Below are positions 1-7,302 of a DNA stretch of 64,000 nt, piece after piece; position 1 is the first letter of the stretch, and each line of letters opens with the position of its first letter. The stretch spans positions 1-64,000 of the forward strand of contig JBJEPW010000001.1 in NCBI GenBank assembly GCA_051881435.1. Reading direction: 5' to 3'. A program made the position numbers and the translations under genes. The stretch comes from Fimenecus sp051881435 (GTDB lineage Bacteria > Bacillota > Clostridia > Oscillospirales > Acutalibacteraceae). The notes under the pieces were generated by a model. That model saw only the letters and a list, made by a program, of their open reading frames with translations, did not search any database and was not told where the DNA came from.

Positions 1-610
1 TCATTCGCAAACAATTTAATATTAAATTTTGTCTAAACTTTGGGGTTCACTTCATATGGCCTCTGCCGTAAATTTTGTCTGTTTGCAGGGGCGATTTATG
101 AATTGCCCGAATATTTACATATAAATAAATGGCGTATTGCAATCCAATCCGCTCCCTCCCCGAGGGAGCTGTCATTTTGAAAAAATGACTGAGGGAGTTT
201 GTTCAAAATTTAATCATATATCATTCCTTATTCATTTTATTGCGGTGCAACCAGGCGTCGCACCCTACAAACACCAAAAATCAAAGTTCATTCGTAGGGG
301 ACGGTGTCTACATCGTCCCGCAAAATAACCCCTCTGTCAACTTCGTTGACATCTCCCCTTTCAGGGGAGACAAGGGGGTGCGGTGTGCCAGTAGGGGCGA
401 TTCACGAATCGCCATTTATATTGCCACAATCACGATATGTCAAAATAGCTATATAACCGCATAAATAATCGTTGAATATTCACATTGAAAAAAATATATT
501 CAAAATGATACTATAACGATATGAAAATATATGTAGGCTTTCATTCAGGCAAATCAGCAGATTGACGGGTGTAAATTACTATATTATACAAAAAAATATA
601 GTCAATCATA
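1..610. repeat. Gene-free region with short palindromic repeats
   Basis: No credible gene is seen here; small open frames run through repeats and lack ribosome binding sites. Visible palindromes include 88-108 and 396-413 (GGCGATTC/GAATCGCC type, the second preceded by GTAGG), 297-320 (GGGACG/CGTCCC), and 157-197 (CTCCCTC/GAGGGAG arms around TGTCATTTT...AAAATGACT). Two more are at 336-350 (GTCAACTTCGTTGAC) and 352-370 (TCTCCCC/GGGGAGA). They resemble the REP-like elements scattered between genes of many gut Clostridia. The same CTCCCTC/TGTCATTTTT element recurs at about 30033-30162. Nothing is recognised between about 420 and 610. Confidence 0.6.
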
Positions 611-724
611 GAACCGTCCCCTGATTGCTTTGTTCGAAACCACTGAAAAAGGGTGATTTCAGCAATCAGCCCAAAAGAAAACAGCGGCAAAATCAGTGTT
701 CAAAAAACAATCAGTGGACGGTTC
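611..724. repeat. MITE-like element with 17-bp terminal inverted repeats
   Basis: The left end GAACCGTCCCCTGATTG (611-627) is mirrored by CAATCAGTGGACGGTTC (708-724), matching at 16 of 17 positions. About 80 bp lie between the arms and contain no open frame. It could be a non-autonomous miniature element or simply a long hairpin. No target-site duplication was established. Confidence 0.5.
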
Positions 725-751
725 TCTGATTGGAATGTAGGGCGAGGGCGT

Positions 752-835
752 AGGTGTCCGGTGGACACCTCTGCGAATGAAATGAGCAGAAGCTAGGCTC
801 AAGCCGGCAGGCGAGTATCGCTTGCTCTCGCCGCA
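752..835. repeat. Two further short palindromes
   Basis: AGGTGTCC/GGACACCT forms a hairpin at 752-770. GGCGAG...CTCGCC forms another at 810-832 and is followed by GCAAAATCAC, a phrase that also follows the palindrome near 29990. Both belong to the same class of intergenic palindromes as those at 88-413. Confidence 0.45.
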
Positions 836-876
836 AAATCACAGTAAAATTATCGGGTAGATGTGGGCACCTGTTC

Positions 877-916
877 ATACAAGGTAGGGCGGGGCAGACA
901 GCGCCCTACCTTGTAT
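877..916. repeat. Perfect 14-bp inverted repeat
   Basis: ATACAAGGTAGGGC (877-890) and GCCCTACCTTGTAT (903-916) are exact reverse complements around a 12-nt loop. The right arm lies inside the first copy of the tandem repeat that begins at 891. The hairpin may mark the original insertion edge of that array. There is no U-tract typical of a terminator. Confidence 0.5.
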
Positions 917-1318
917 ATTTTTGTTTTATGCAATTTTTCGGGCGGGCATGGAAACCCGCCCCTACAACCTCACCGGTTGAAAAAATTATTCAATTTTCAT
1001 TATCTATTACTCATTATTCATTTGTTTTGGTGCTAAAAATTTTCAACTTTTAATTAAAAAAAGCGACGGGGCAGACAGCGCCCTACCTTTTATATTTTTG
1101 TTTTATGCAATTTTTCGGGCGGGCACAGAGACCCGCCCCTACAATCTTACAGGTTGAAAAAATTATTCAATTTTCATTATCTATCATTCATTATTCATTT
1201 ATTTTGGTGCTAAAAATTTTCAACTTTTAATTAAAAAAGCGGCGGGGCAGACAGCGCCCTACCTTTTATATTTTTGTTTTATGCAATTTTTCGGGCGGGC
1301 ACAGAGACCCGCCCCTAC
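891..1318. repeat. Tandem repeat, 2.4 copies of a 176-177 bp unit
   Basis: Copies start at 891, 1068 and 1244 with GGGGCAGACAGCGCCCTACC. The first is 177 bp, the second 176 bp, and the third stops after about 75 bp. Each copy carries a GGCGGG...CCCGCC palindrome followed by CCTAC (941-960 in copy 1) and then an A+T-rich half. The copies differ by only a few substitutions and one length change, so the expansion looks recent. No coding potential is seen. Confidence 0.8.
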
Positions 1319-1346
1319 TACAAACACGCTGAACAATAATGTTCTT

Positions 1347-1385
1347 AAAAAGAACAATCCCCCGCCTTTCGGCAGGGGATTGTTC
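1347..1385 (-). terminator. Rho-independent terminator of the ABC exporter operon
   Basis: GAACAATCCCC and GGGGATTGTTC arms (1352-1385) form a strong hairpin around GCC-TTTC-GGC. On the minus strand it is followed by five U residues (A-run at 1347-1351). It lies about 155 nt downstream of the permease stop codon, so it probably ends that transcript. Confidence 0.7.
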
Positions 1386-1539
1386 GCCGTTTACACGGCT
1401 GATTTAAAAAGGAGAATGAAAATGAAAGGGTTTTGATTCATCATCTTTCGATGTGAACCACTGTCATAAATATAACATGAAAATGTTGAATAACAATAGA
1501 TAAACATTTAACATTTTGTGAACATGTAAAGTGATATTT

Positions 1540-2778
1540 TCAGCACGATTTATTCTTCAAAGCCCTTATAAGCTCGTTGAATTTCGGTGGCTTTCCGTAC
1601 ATGAGAATACCTATTCTGTAAATCGCAACCGCAAGGTATCCTATAAGAATATCGGACAAAACAAGCACAGCCACGGATATAATTATTTCAACCGTACCCG
1701 CCGTGTTCATTGCAATTCTTGCGAACATTGCCATGGGCGAAGAAAAAGGCACAAAGGACAGAACTTTGAGGAGAATATTATCCACATTTCCCGAGCTTAT
1801 ACTGCCTATTGTTATCACAAAGGAGACAATCATCAGGAAAGTAACAGGCATTGTGAGCGTTCCCACTTCCTCCATTTTTGAAGCAAGTGAGCTTAACGCG
1901 CCGTAAAGGAAAGCATAAATCAAAAATCCCAAAACAAAGAACAGAACCGTGTAGGCTATAAGAGCGGGAGTCATACCGAACAGGGAACTGATTACCATAT
2001 TGCCTGCCCAATACGACTTGTTGATTTTAAAGCAAATATATGACCACACAAGCAGTACCGTTAACTGTGTAAGCCCTGCGCACCCTGCGCCGAGGATTTT
2101 ACCGAATATAAGGCTTTTCGGATTGGCACTTGTAATAAGCAGTTCCATTGCCCGTGAGCTTTTTTCCGTAACAACACTCTGTGCTACAAACTGACCGTAC
2201 ATCAGTACCGCCATATACAAAAGAAACATAAGCAGATATGTATAGAAAAAGCTTTGTGTCTGGTCCTGACCCACAATTACCGATTCCGAGTGAACGGCAG
2301 AGGCGGTAAGCTCGGTTATCTGTTCGTTTGAAAGCCCCGCCTGCGCCATATAAAGTGCGCGGTATCTGTCGAGCAAAAGCTCGTCCAGCACGGCGGAGGT
2401 GCTGTCGTAAAGTCCCATATTCTTGACCACATATGTATATTCAAGCGGGGAGGAGACAACGATTATTGATTCATATTCCCCGTTTTCAGCAAGGACTTTT
2501 GCACTCTCAATATCTCCCTCGGCTGTTTTTACTTCATACCCCTGCATTGCGGCGGAAAGATATTCTGCAATGCCGCCCTCTTCTGTTTTGTCGATTACCG
2601 CAAGCACGGGTGTTTCACTTTCCCCTGCAAAAATCCTGTCACCGTTTTCACCCTTTAATCTGGGAAAGAAAAGCACCGCGGTAACAAGGGCTAAAAGCAC
2701 GGCGGTAAGTCCTATAAATACTTTGTCTTTGGCATAGTTCCCGTATTCAAATCGGAAAACTCTGAAAAACTGCTTCAT
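1540..2778 (-). CDS. ABC-2 type exporter permease, NatB-like
   Basis: This is a 412-residue membrane protein of the ABC-2 permease family, similar in layout to sodium or drug exporter permeases of the NatB type. One membrane helix lies near residues 20-38. A large extracytoplasmic domain covers roughly residues 40-170, and about five or six helices occupy the C-terminal half. The segment with KSSRAMELLITSA after the second helix is typical of this family. The start codon overlaps the stop of the upstream ATPase gene by four bases (ATGA), so the two are translationally coupled and should form one transporter. The exported substrate cannot be read from the sequence. Confidence 0.85.
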   Translation of the reverse strand: MKQFFRVFRFEYGNYAKDKVFIGLTAVLLALVTAVLFFPRLKGENGDRIFAGESETPVLAVIDKTEEGGIAEYLSAAMQGYEVKTAEGDIESAKVLAENGEYESIIVVSSPLEYTYVVKNMGLYDSTSAVLDELLLDRYRALYMAQAGLSNEQITELTASAVHSESVIVGQDQTQSFFYTYLLMFLLYMAVLMYGQFVAQSVVTEKSSRAMELLITSANPKSLIFGKILGAGCAGLTQLTVLLVWSYICFKINKSYWAGNMVISSLFGMTPALIAYTVLFFVLGFLIYAFLYGALSSLASKMEEVGTLTMPVTFLMIVSFVITIGSISSGNVDNILLKVLSFVPFSSPMAMFARIAMNTAGTVEIIISVAVLVLSDILIGYLAVAIYRIGILMYGKPPKFNELIRALKNKSC

Positions 2779-3686
2779 ATCCTGCCCTCCGTATAGCTTA
2801 CAAAAATTTCGTTGAGAGTGGGCTCCTTAACCTTAATTTCGTCAGCGTCAATATGCGCCTGCGCAATCAGTTCAATAAGCTTTGATTTATCGTTTTCATC
2901 TGCAAGCGTTACGGTAACGGTATCCTTTTCGCCTTCAATATGCTTTATAAAGCTGGTTTTTGCGCTGTTAAGTTTTTCTTTTACCGCATCGGGATTTTCG
3001 CTTTTTATTTCAATGATGTTTCTTATGTAGCTGCGCTTGATTTTCTGAATATTGCCGCTTAACACGATTTCTCCGCCGTTGAGAATTAAAATATCGTCGC
3101 AAAATTCCTCAATGTAATTCATTTGATGGCTTGAAAAAAGCACAAGCTTGCCGTCGGCAATCAGTTCTTTTACAATGTCTTTAAGTATGGCGGCGTTAAC
3201 AGGGTCTAATCCCGAAAAGGGCTCGTCGAGAATTACAATATCCGGGTCGGTAATAAGAGTTGCGATAAGCTGAATTTTTTGTTGATTCCCTTTTGAGAGT
3301 GTTTCAAGCTTTGCATTTTTATACTGTTCAACCTGAAGCTTTTTAAAAAGCCTGTCCGCATTTTTCAAAGCAGTTTCTTTGTCAGTACCGCGAAGCTCGG
3401 CAAAGTATAAAAGCTGCTGTGTTATTCTCTTTTTGGGATAAAGCCCCCGTTCCTCGGGCAGATATCCTATTTTTACCCTTTGCGGGTTTAAGGGAGCGCC
3501 GTCAAGGGTAACAGTTCCGGAATCGGCACCGAAAACACCCATAATTATGCGTATCATGGTAGTTTTCCCCGCGCCGTTCCGCCCTAAAACACCCAGCGCC
3601 TTACCGCTTTCCGCATTGAAAGAAACACCTTTTAAAACCTGCTTTTCACCGAAGCTTTTTGTAATGCCGTTAACAGATAATATCAT
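2775..3686 (-). CDS. ABC transporter ATP-binding protein
   Basis: This 303-residue ATPase would power the neighbouring ABC-2 permease. Walker A GRNGAGKTT is at residues 35-43, the signature LSKGNQQK at 130-137, Walker B VILDEP at 151-156, and the H-loop histidine near 187. The region after about residue 215 matches the C-terminal extension (DUF4162) common in NatA-type exporters. A longer frame reaches 3737, but the ATG at 3686 has AAGGGGTGAG four bases upstream and gives the usual N-terminus, so it was chosen. The longer version would start upstream of the predicted transcription start. Confidence 0.9.
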   Translation of the reverse strand: MILSVNGITKSFGEKQVLKGVSFNAESGKALGVLGRNGAGKTTMIRIIMGVFGADSGTVTLDGAPLNPQRVKIGYLPEERGLYPKKRITQQLLYFAELRGTDKETALKNADRLFKKLQVEQYKNAKLETLSKGNQQKIQLIATLITDPDIVILDEPFSGLDPVNAAILKDIVKELIADGKLVLFSSHQMNYIEEFCDDILILNGGEIVLSGNIQKIKRSYIRNIIEIKSENPDAVKEKLNSAKTSFIKHIEGEKDTVTVTLADENDKSKLIELIAQAHIDADEIKVKEPTLNEIFVSYTEGRI

Positions 3687-3724
3687 AATTCTCACCCCTT
3701 GGAGGTTATAAACACTTATAATAA

Positions 3725-3753
3725 AATTATGGCACACCGAACCGAAATGTCAA
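3725..3753 (-). promoter_or_regulatory. Sigma-A promoter of the ABC exporter
   Basis: On the minus strand TTGACA (3748-3753) is followed after 17 bases by ATAATT (3725-3730). An inverted repeat, ACCGAAAT (3741-3748) with ATTTCGGT (3767-3774), touches the -35 box and could be an operator. No regulator gene is adjacent, so that part is speculative. Confidence 0.7.
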
Positions 3754-3815
3754 GTTTTATATTTTAATTTCGGTGTAAGATTTTTGTAATAATTATTAAA
3801 TTATTGTAACAAATG

Positions 3816-3843
3816 TTGATTTATTACCGCTTTTAATTATAAT
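3816..3843 (+). promoter_or_regulatory. Sigma-A promoter for the O-antigen-ligase-like gene
   Basis: TTGATT (3816-3821) and a perfect TATAAT (3838-3843) are 16 bases apart. Transcription would begin near 3850. This makes the ATG at 3846 too early and favours the RBS-preceded ATG at 3873. Confidence 0.65.
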
Positions 3844-3872
3844 CTATGATGATAAAGTATAGGGGTACAGAT

Positions 3873-5303
3873 ATGGAATTGATTTTTAAATCTGAAAAAT
3901 CACTGGATAATATAAAAAAACTCCGTTCATTTCTTTTAAGCGATAAGTGGATGGCGTTCCTTTTTGCCTTTGCGGGACTTTTTACAACCCTGAGCGCTTT
4001 GTTTCCCGGTAAACAGATTGAAATTAAGGGAACGCTGGTCTTTGTACTTATTATCGGAGCCTGCCTTATCATAAGCGATGATATTATGGCAGGTCTTGCG
4101 CCTTTTATGATGACTGCCCTTATTGCAATAAAATGTTATGATTCTTTTGATGTGTTTATGGGCTACAAATGGATATTTGTGCCCGTTGTGTTCTGCATAC
4201 TGTTTCATTTTATTGTTTACCGAGGTAATTGGTCGTTGAATGGCGAGCTTTTAAAACCTATGGTTTTTGTGTCGGTATCCATATTGCTGGGAGGAATAGG
4301 CTTTATCACATTGAAAGAGTATTTCTCTCTGACTTCAATTTATCATATGCTGGGCTTGGGCTTCGCTATGGTCTTTGTATATATTATGTTCCACGCCCAT
4401 ATCAAGGATAACACGGAGTATTCTCTTTCTGAACTGATAACAAAAATTATGGTGCTTACCGGCTGCTTTGCCGCATTTACCGTTATTTCGTACTACATTA
4501 TCAATATAAATACGGTTCTCGCAACAAAGAGCACCTTGGTCATGCAGTGGAGAAATAACTGTTCAACAATTCTGATGCTGGTAATACCGTTTGCTTTTCT
4601 TATGGCAAATAAGAAACCTTATGCAACGGTTTTAGGCTTTATATTCTATTTCTCAATTCTGCTTACGGGCTCCCGCGGCGGAATGGTCTTCGGTTCTCTT
4701 GAGATTGTAATGTGTATAGTTATGTATATGCTGTACGATAAACGCCGCAGGCTGGCATATGTGATTATCTGCGGTTGCTTTTTGTTTGGATTTTTAGTTT
4801 TTTCCAATTATTTTCTGCCGTTTTTGGGAAGCACGGTCGACAGACTGTTTTCAGCTATCAGCGGATTTTTGATGGGCGAAAAAAACGAGGTCCGCACCAT
4901 TCATTATGCCAGAGGAATTAACGATTTTCTTAATAACCCCATCTTCGGTACGGGGCTTGGGTATATGGGCAACCGGGATGTGCACGCGTCAAAGGAATTT
5001 GCCCTTTGCTGGTATCACTGCGAGCCTATACAGATTGCGGCAAGCTTCGGCATTGTGGGAATAGCGGCCTATATGTATCAGTTTATTCGCCGAAATGTGC
5101 TTTTGTGGCGCAGAACAACTCTTTTTAATATTACGGTATTTTTGTCATACATAAGTCTTGAATTTATGTCACTTGTAAATCCCGGGATTTTCTGCCCTCT
5201 GCCGTATCTTTTAATGGTAACATTGTTCTTTGTCGTTGTGGAGAAGAACGAACAGGCGGCTGAAAAAAAGAATAACAATAGTGCAAATCCGGACGATTTG
5301 TAA
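3873..5303 (+). CDS. O-antigen ligase family membrane protein (Wzy_C)
   Basis: This 476-residue polytopic membrane protein has about eleven hydrophobic segments. It carries hallmarks of the O-antigen ligase/polymerase (Wzy_C) family: TGSRGG at residues 265-270 entering a membrane helix, then a large outer loop. That loop contains R341, the NPIFGTGLG segment at about 355-363, and a WYHCE histidine near 382. Members join or polymerise lipid-linked glycans outside the membrane. In a Gram-positive it would more likely polymerise or attach a surface glycan than ligate to lipid A. ATG 3873 has AGGGG seven bases upstream and was preferred to ATG 3846. It stands alone, 1.3 kb before polysaccharide locus 1. 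Confidence 0.75.
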   Translation: MELIFKSEKSLDNIKKLRSFLLSDKWMAFLFAFAGLFTTLSALFPGKQIEIKGTLVFVLIIGACLIISDDIMAGLAPFMMTALIAIKCYDSFDVFMGYKWIFVPVVFCILFHFIVYRGNWSLNGELLKPMVFVSVSILLGGIGFITLKEYFSLTSIYHMLGLGFAMVFVYIMFHAHIKDNTEYSLSELITKIMVLTGCFAAFTVISYYIININTVLATKSTLVMQWRNNCSTILMLVIPFAFLMANKKPYATVLGFIFYFSILLTGSRGGMVFGSLEIVMCIVMYMLYDKRRRLAYVIICGCFLFGFLVFSNYFLPFLGSTVDRLFSAISGFLMGEKNEVRTIHYARGINDFLNNPIFGTGLGYMGNRDVHASKEFALCWYHCEPIQIAASFGIVGIAAYMYQFIRRNVLLWRRTTLFNITVFLSYISLEFMSLVNPGIFCPLPYLLMVTLFFVVVEKNEQAAEKKNNNSANPDDL

Positions 5304-5311
5304 AAAAAATC

Positions 5312-5340
5312 TTGACTTTGGCTTGATTTATTGGTATAAT
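5312..5340 (+). promoter_or_regulatory. Sigma-A promoter of rpsF-ssb-rpsR
   Basis: TTGACT (5312-5317) and a perfect TATAAT (5335-5340) are separated by 17 bases. It lies just after the stop codon of the preceding gene and drives the ribosomal protein operon, leaving a leader of about 80 nt. Confidence 0.85.
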
Positions 5341-5350
5341 CTACATTCGC

Positions 5351-5420
5351 TATGGATAAATTTTTAAATCCATAATCCTTTCTCCCGGGGAAAGTCCGGG
5401 GGACAGAGTCCACAAGGAGG
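5351..5420 (+). promoter_or_regulatory. Candidate S6:S18 ribosomal-protein leader
   Basis: The leader can fold a first hairpin from TATGGAT/ATCCATA (5351-5374). A G+C-rich domain follows, containing CTTTC...GAAAG, GTCCGGGGGAC and GGACAGAGTCC, just before the GGAGG of rpsF. In many bacteria the S6:S18 complex binds a structured leader with a CCG element in front of rpsF to repress the operon. The position and an unpaired CCG candidate fit, but a covariance-model check was not possible. Confidence 0.4.
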
Positions 5421-5428
5421 TGTAAAGA

Positions 5429-5707
5429 ATGTCAAAATACGAGACTGTTATGGTTTTCTCACTTGCAAAGGGTGAGGAGGCTGCAAAAGAGCTTACAGAA
5501 AAATTCAAGGCTCTTATCGAGTCAAACGGCACTCTTGAAAGCGTTGATGAGTGGGGTAAGAGAAAGCTTGCTTACCTTATCAATGACGAGGCTGAGGGTT
5601 ATTATGTTCTCTATAACTATGAGGCAGACCCCAAGTTCCCCGCAGAGCTTGACCGTATTGCGAAGATTACAGACGGTGTTCTCCGCACATTGATTGTGAA
5701 GAACTAA
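5429..5707 (+). CDS. rpsF: 30S ribosomal protein S6
   Basis: The 92-residue product has the usual S6 length and start (MSKYETVMVFSLAKGEE), ending near a VLRTLIVKN strand. S6 pairs with S18 on the platform of the 30S subunit. The ATG follows AAGGAGGTG at a good distance. The gene is first in the conserved rpsF-ssb-rpsR operon, with 15 nt before ssb. Confidence 0.97.
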   Translation: MSKYETVMVFSLAKGEEAAKELTEKFKALIESNGTLESVDEWGKRKLAYLINDEAEGYYVLYNYEADPKFPAELDRIAKITDGVLRTLIVKN

Positions 5708-5722
5708 TCGGGAGGAAAGTTT

Positions 5723-6193
5723 ATGTTAAACAGTGTAATTATTATGGGCAGACTTACTGCCGACCCCGAGCTTCGCACAACACCCAACGGTGTGTCCGTA
5801 ACTTCTTTTACGGTTGCGGTTGACCGCCGTTTTCAAAGACAGGGCGAAGAGAAGCAGACTGACTTTATAAGCGTTGTCGCTTGGCGTCAAACCGCTGATT
5901 TTGTTACAAGATTTTTCAAAAAAGGTCAGATGATAGCCGTTCAGGGCTCTCTTCAAGTCCGCAATTATGAGGACAAAAACGGAAATAAGCGTACTGCATA
6001 TGATGTTGTTGCCGATAATGTTTCCTTCTGCGGAAGCAAAAATGAAAGCGGCAGCTTCGGCGCGGCAAGGCAGGAAACAGCTCCCGCTGTATCTTACCAG
6101 AGCGCAGACGCAGGCAGTTTTTCGGTTTTACCCGATGACAATTCTCAGGGATTCCCCTTCGCCGCAGATGACGATGAGGGGCTTCCGTTCTGA
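5723..6193 (+). CDS. ssb: Single-stranded DNA-binding protein
   Basis: This is a 156-residue SSB. The OB-fold core covers about residues 1-108 (MLNSVIIMGRLTADPELR start, later FFKKGQMIAVQGSLQ). A flexible low-complexity linker follows, and the acidic tail DDDEGLPF is the docking tip for replication and repair partners. It coats single-stranded DNA as a tetramer. Its place between rpsF and rpsR is the standard Firmicutes arrangement. Confidence 0.97.
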   Translation: MLNSVIIMGRLTADPELRTTPNGVSVTSFTVAVDRRFQRQGEEKQTDFISVVAWRQTADFVTRFFKKGQMIAVQGSLQVRNYEDKNGNKRTAYDVVADNVSFCGSKNESGSFGAARQETAPAVSYQSADAGSFSVLPDDNSQGFPFAADDDEGLPF

Positions 6194-6221
6194 TTTATTC
6201 TGAAACAGGAGGAATACTATA

Positions 6222-6464
6222 ATGGCATACGATAAGAGTGCAAGACCTAACAGAAAAGGCCGCAAAAAAGTTTGCGCTTTCTGTGTAGAAAAGGTTGAGA
6301 AGATTGATTATAAAGATACTGCAAAGCTTCGCCGTTACACATCGGAAAGAGCAAAGATTCTTCCCCGCCGTGTAACAGGCACCTGTGCATATCATCAGAG
6401 AGAGCTTACAACAGCTATTAAAAGAGCAAGACAGATAGCTCTTATGCCTTACACAAACGACTGA
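6222..6464 (+). CDS. rpsR: 30S ribosomal protein S18
   Basis: The 80-residue basic protein contains the S18 core, including YKDTAKLRRYTSERAKILPR and RAIKRARQIALMPY-like segments near the C-terminus. An AGGAGG ribosome binding site precedes the ATG. It is the last gene of the operon and is followed by a terminator. Confidence 0.97.
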   Translation: MAYDKSARPNRKGRKKVCAFCVEKVEKIDYKDTAKLRRYTSERAKILPRRVTGTCAYHQRELTTAIKRARQIALMPYTND

Positions 6465-6477
6465 TAACAATTCACAC

Positions 6478-6520
6478 AACCGCTACTCGGAGTATTCCGA
6501 GCAGCGGTTTTATTTTTTGT
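6478..6520 (+). terminator. Terminator after rpsR
   Basis: AACCGCT-A-CTCGG (6478-6490) pairs with CCGAG-C-AGCGGTT (6497-6509) around a six-base loop. TTTATTTTTTG follows. This is a standard intrinsic terminator separating the ribosomal operon from polysaccharide locus 1. Confidence 0.85.
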
Positions 6521-6562
6521 TTATTTTGTTTATTTTCAGTGATTTTTTCACCTTTTTTTCTA

Positions 6563-6591
6563 TTGCATTAAAGAGCCGCTTGTGGTATGAT
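6563..6591 (+). promoter_or_regulatory. Promoter of polysaccharide locus 1
   Basis: TTGCAT (6563-6568) and TATGAT (6586-6591) are 17 bases apart, placing the start site near 6598 and leaving a leader of about 55 nt. It is the only clear promoter seen ahead of the long + strand gene run ending at about 29.4 kb. Confidence 0.6.
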
Positions 6592-6652
6592 TATATATGT
6601 ATATTTATGACCTGTTTTGTAGGTTGTTTACAGTGCTTTTCGGGAGAAGATA

Positions 6653-7297
6653 ATGATGTTATATGGTAGGTACATAAAAAGAATACTTGATTTTTCACTT
6701 GCTTTAATTGCACTGATTGTTCTTGCAATTCCTATGGCAATAGTGGCGGTAATAATAAAGTTTGATTCTCCCGGTCCCGTGATTTTCAAGCAAAAGCGTA
6801 TCGGCAAGGGCGGTAAGGTGTTTGAAATCTATAAATTCCGTTCCATGTGCGTCGGTGCGGAAGGTCAGGGAAGCGGCGTATATTCCGGAAAAGGCGATGC
6901 CCGAGTTACGAGAATAGGCAGAATAATTAGAGCAACAAGCATTGACGAACTGCCCCAGCTTGTAAATATTTTAAAAGGCGATATGAGTTTTATAGGTCCA
7001 CGCCCGCCGCTTACATATCATCCGTGGGACTATTCCGAATATACAGAAGAACAGCTCAGAATGTTTGAGGTTCGCCCCGGAATAACGGGCTGGGCACAGG
7101 TAAACGGCAGAAAAGACGTTGAGTGGAATCACCGCATTGAGCTTAATGTATGGTATGTTGATAATGTGTCGCTTTTCCTCGATATAAAGATATTCTTTTT
7201 AACCATATTCAAGGTGTTTACGAATGCCGATAACGAAAACACGGGCGCGACAGTGCAAAAGGTACAGGCGGAAGAACAAGAAACGGAAAGAGTGTAA
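6653..7297 (+). CDS. Initiating sugar-phosphate transferase (PglC/EpsL-type)
   Basis: This 214-residue enzyme moves a sugar 1-phosphate from a nucleotide sugar to undecaprenyl phosphate, the first step of glycan assembly on the inner membrane face. One N-terminal re-entrant helix (about residues 11-36) precedes the catalytic domain. The domain shows KFRSM at 61-65, the catalytic D98-E99 pair in IDELPQL, and GPRPPL at 115-120. The small size matches the monotopic PglC/EpsL class rather than the long WbaP class. ATGs at 6653 and 6656 share the same GGGAGA site. The donor sugar cannot be told; it is the only such enzyme in the window. Confidence 0.92.
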   Translation: MMLYGRYIKRILDFSLALIALIVLAIPMAIVAVIIKFDSPGPVIFKQKRIGKGGKVFEIYKFRSMCVGAEGQGSGVYSGKGDARVTRIGRIIRATSIDELPQLVNILKGDMSFIGPRPPLTYHPWDYSEYTEEQLRMFEVRPGITGWAQVNGRKDVEWNHRIELNVWYVDNVSLFLDIKIFFLTIFKVFTNADNENTGATVQKVQAEEQETERV

Positions 7298-7302
7298 TTT
7301 TT

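Noticed and set aside
137..464. Two small open frames in the repeat region
   Set aside because: They run through palindromic repeats, have no ribosome binding site and show no protein-like composition.
891..1318. CRISPR array
   Set aside because: The unit is about 176 bp with no short repeat/spacer pattern and no cas gene nearby.
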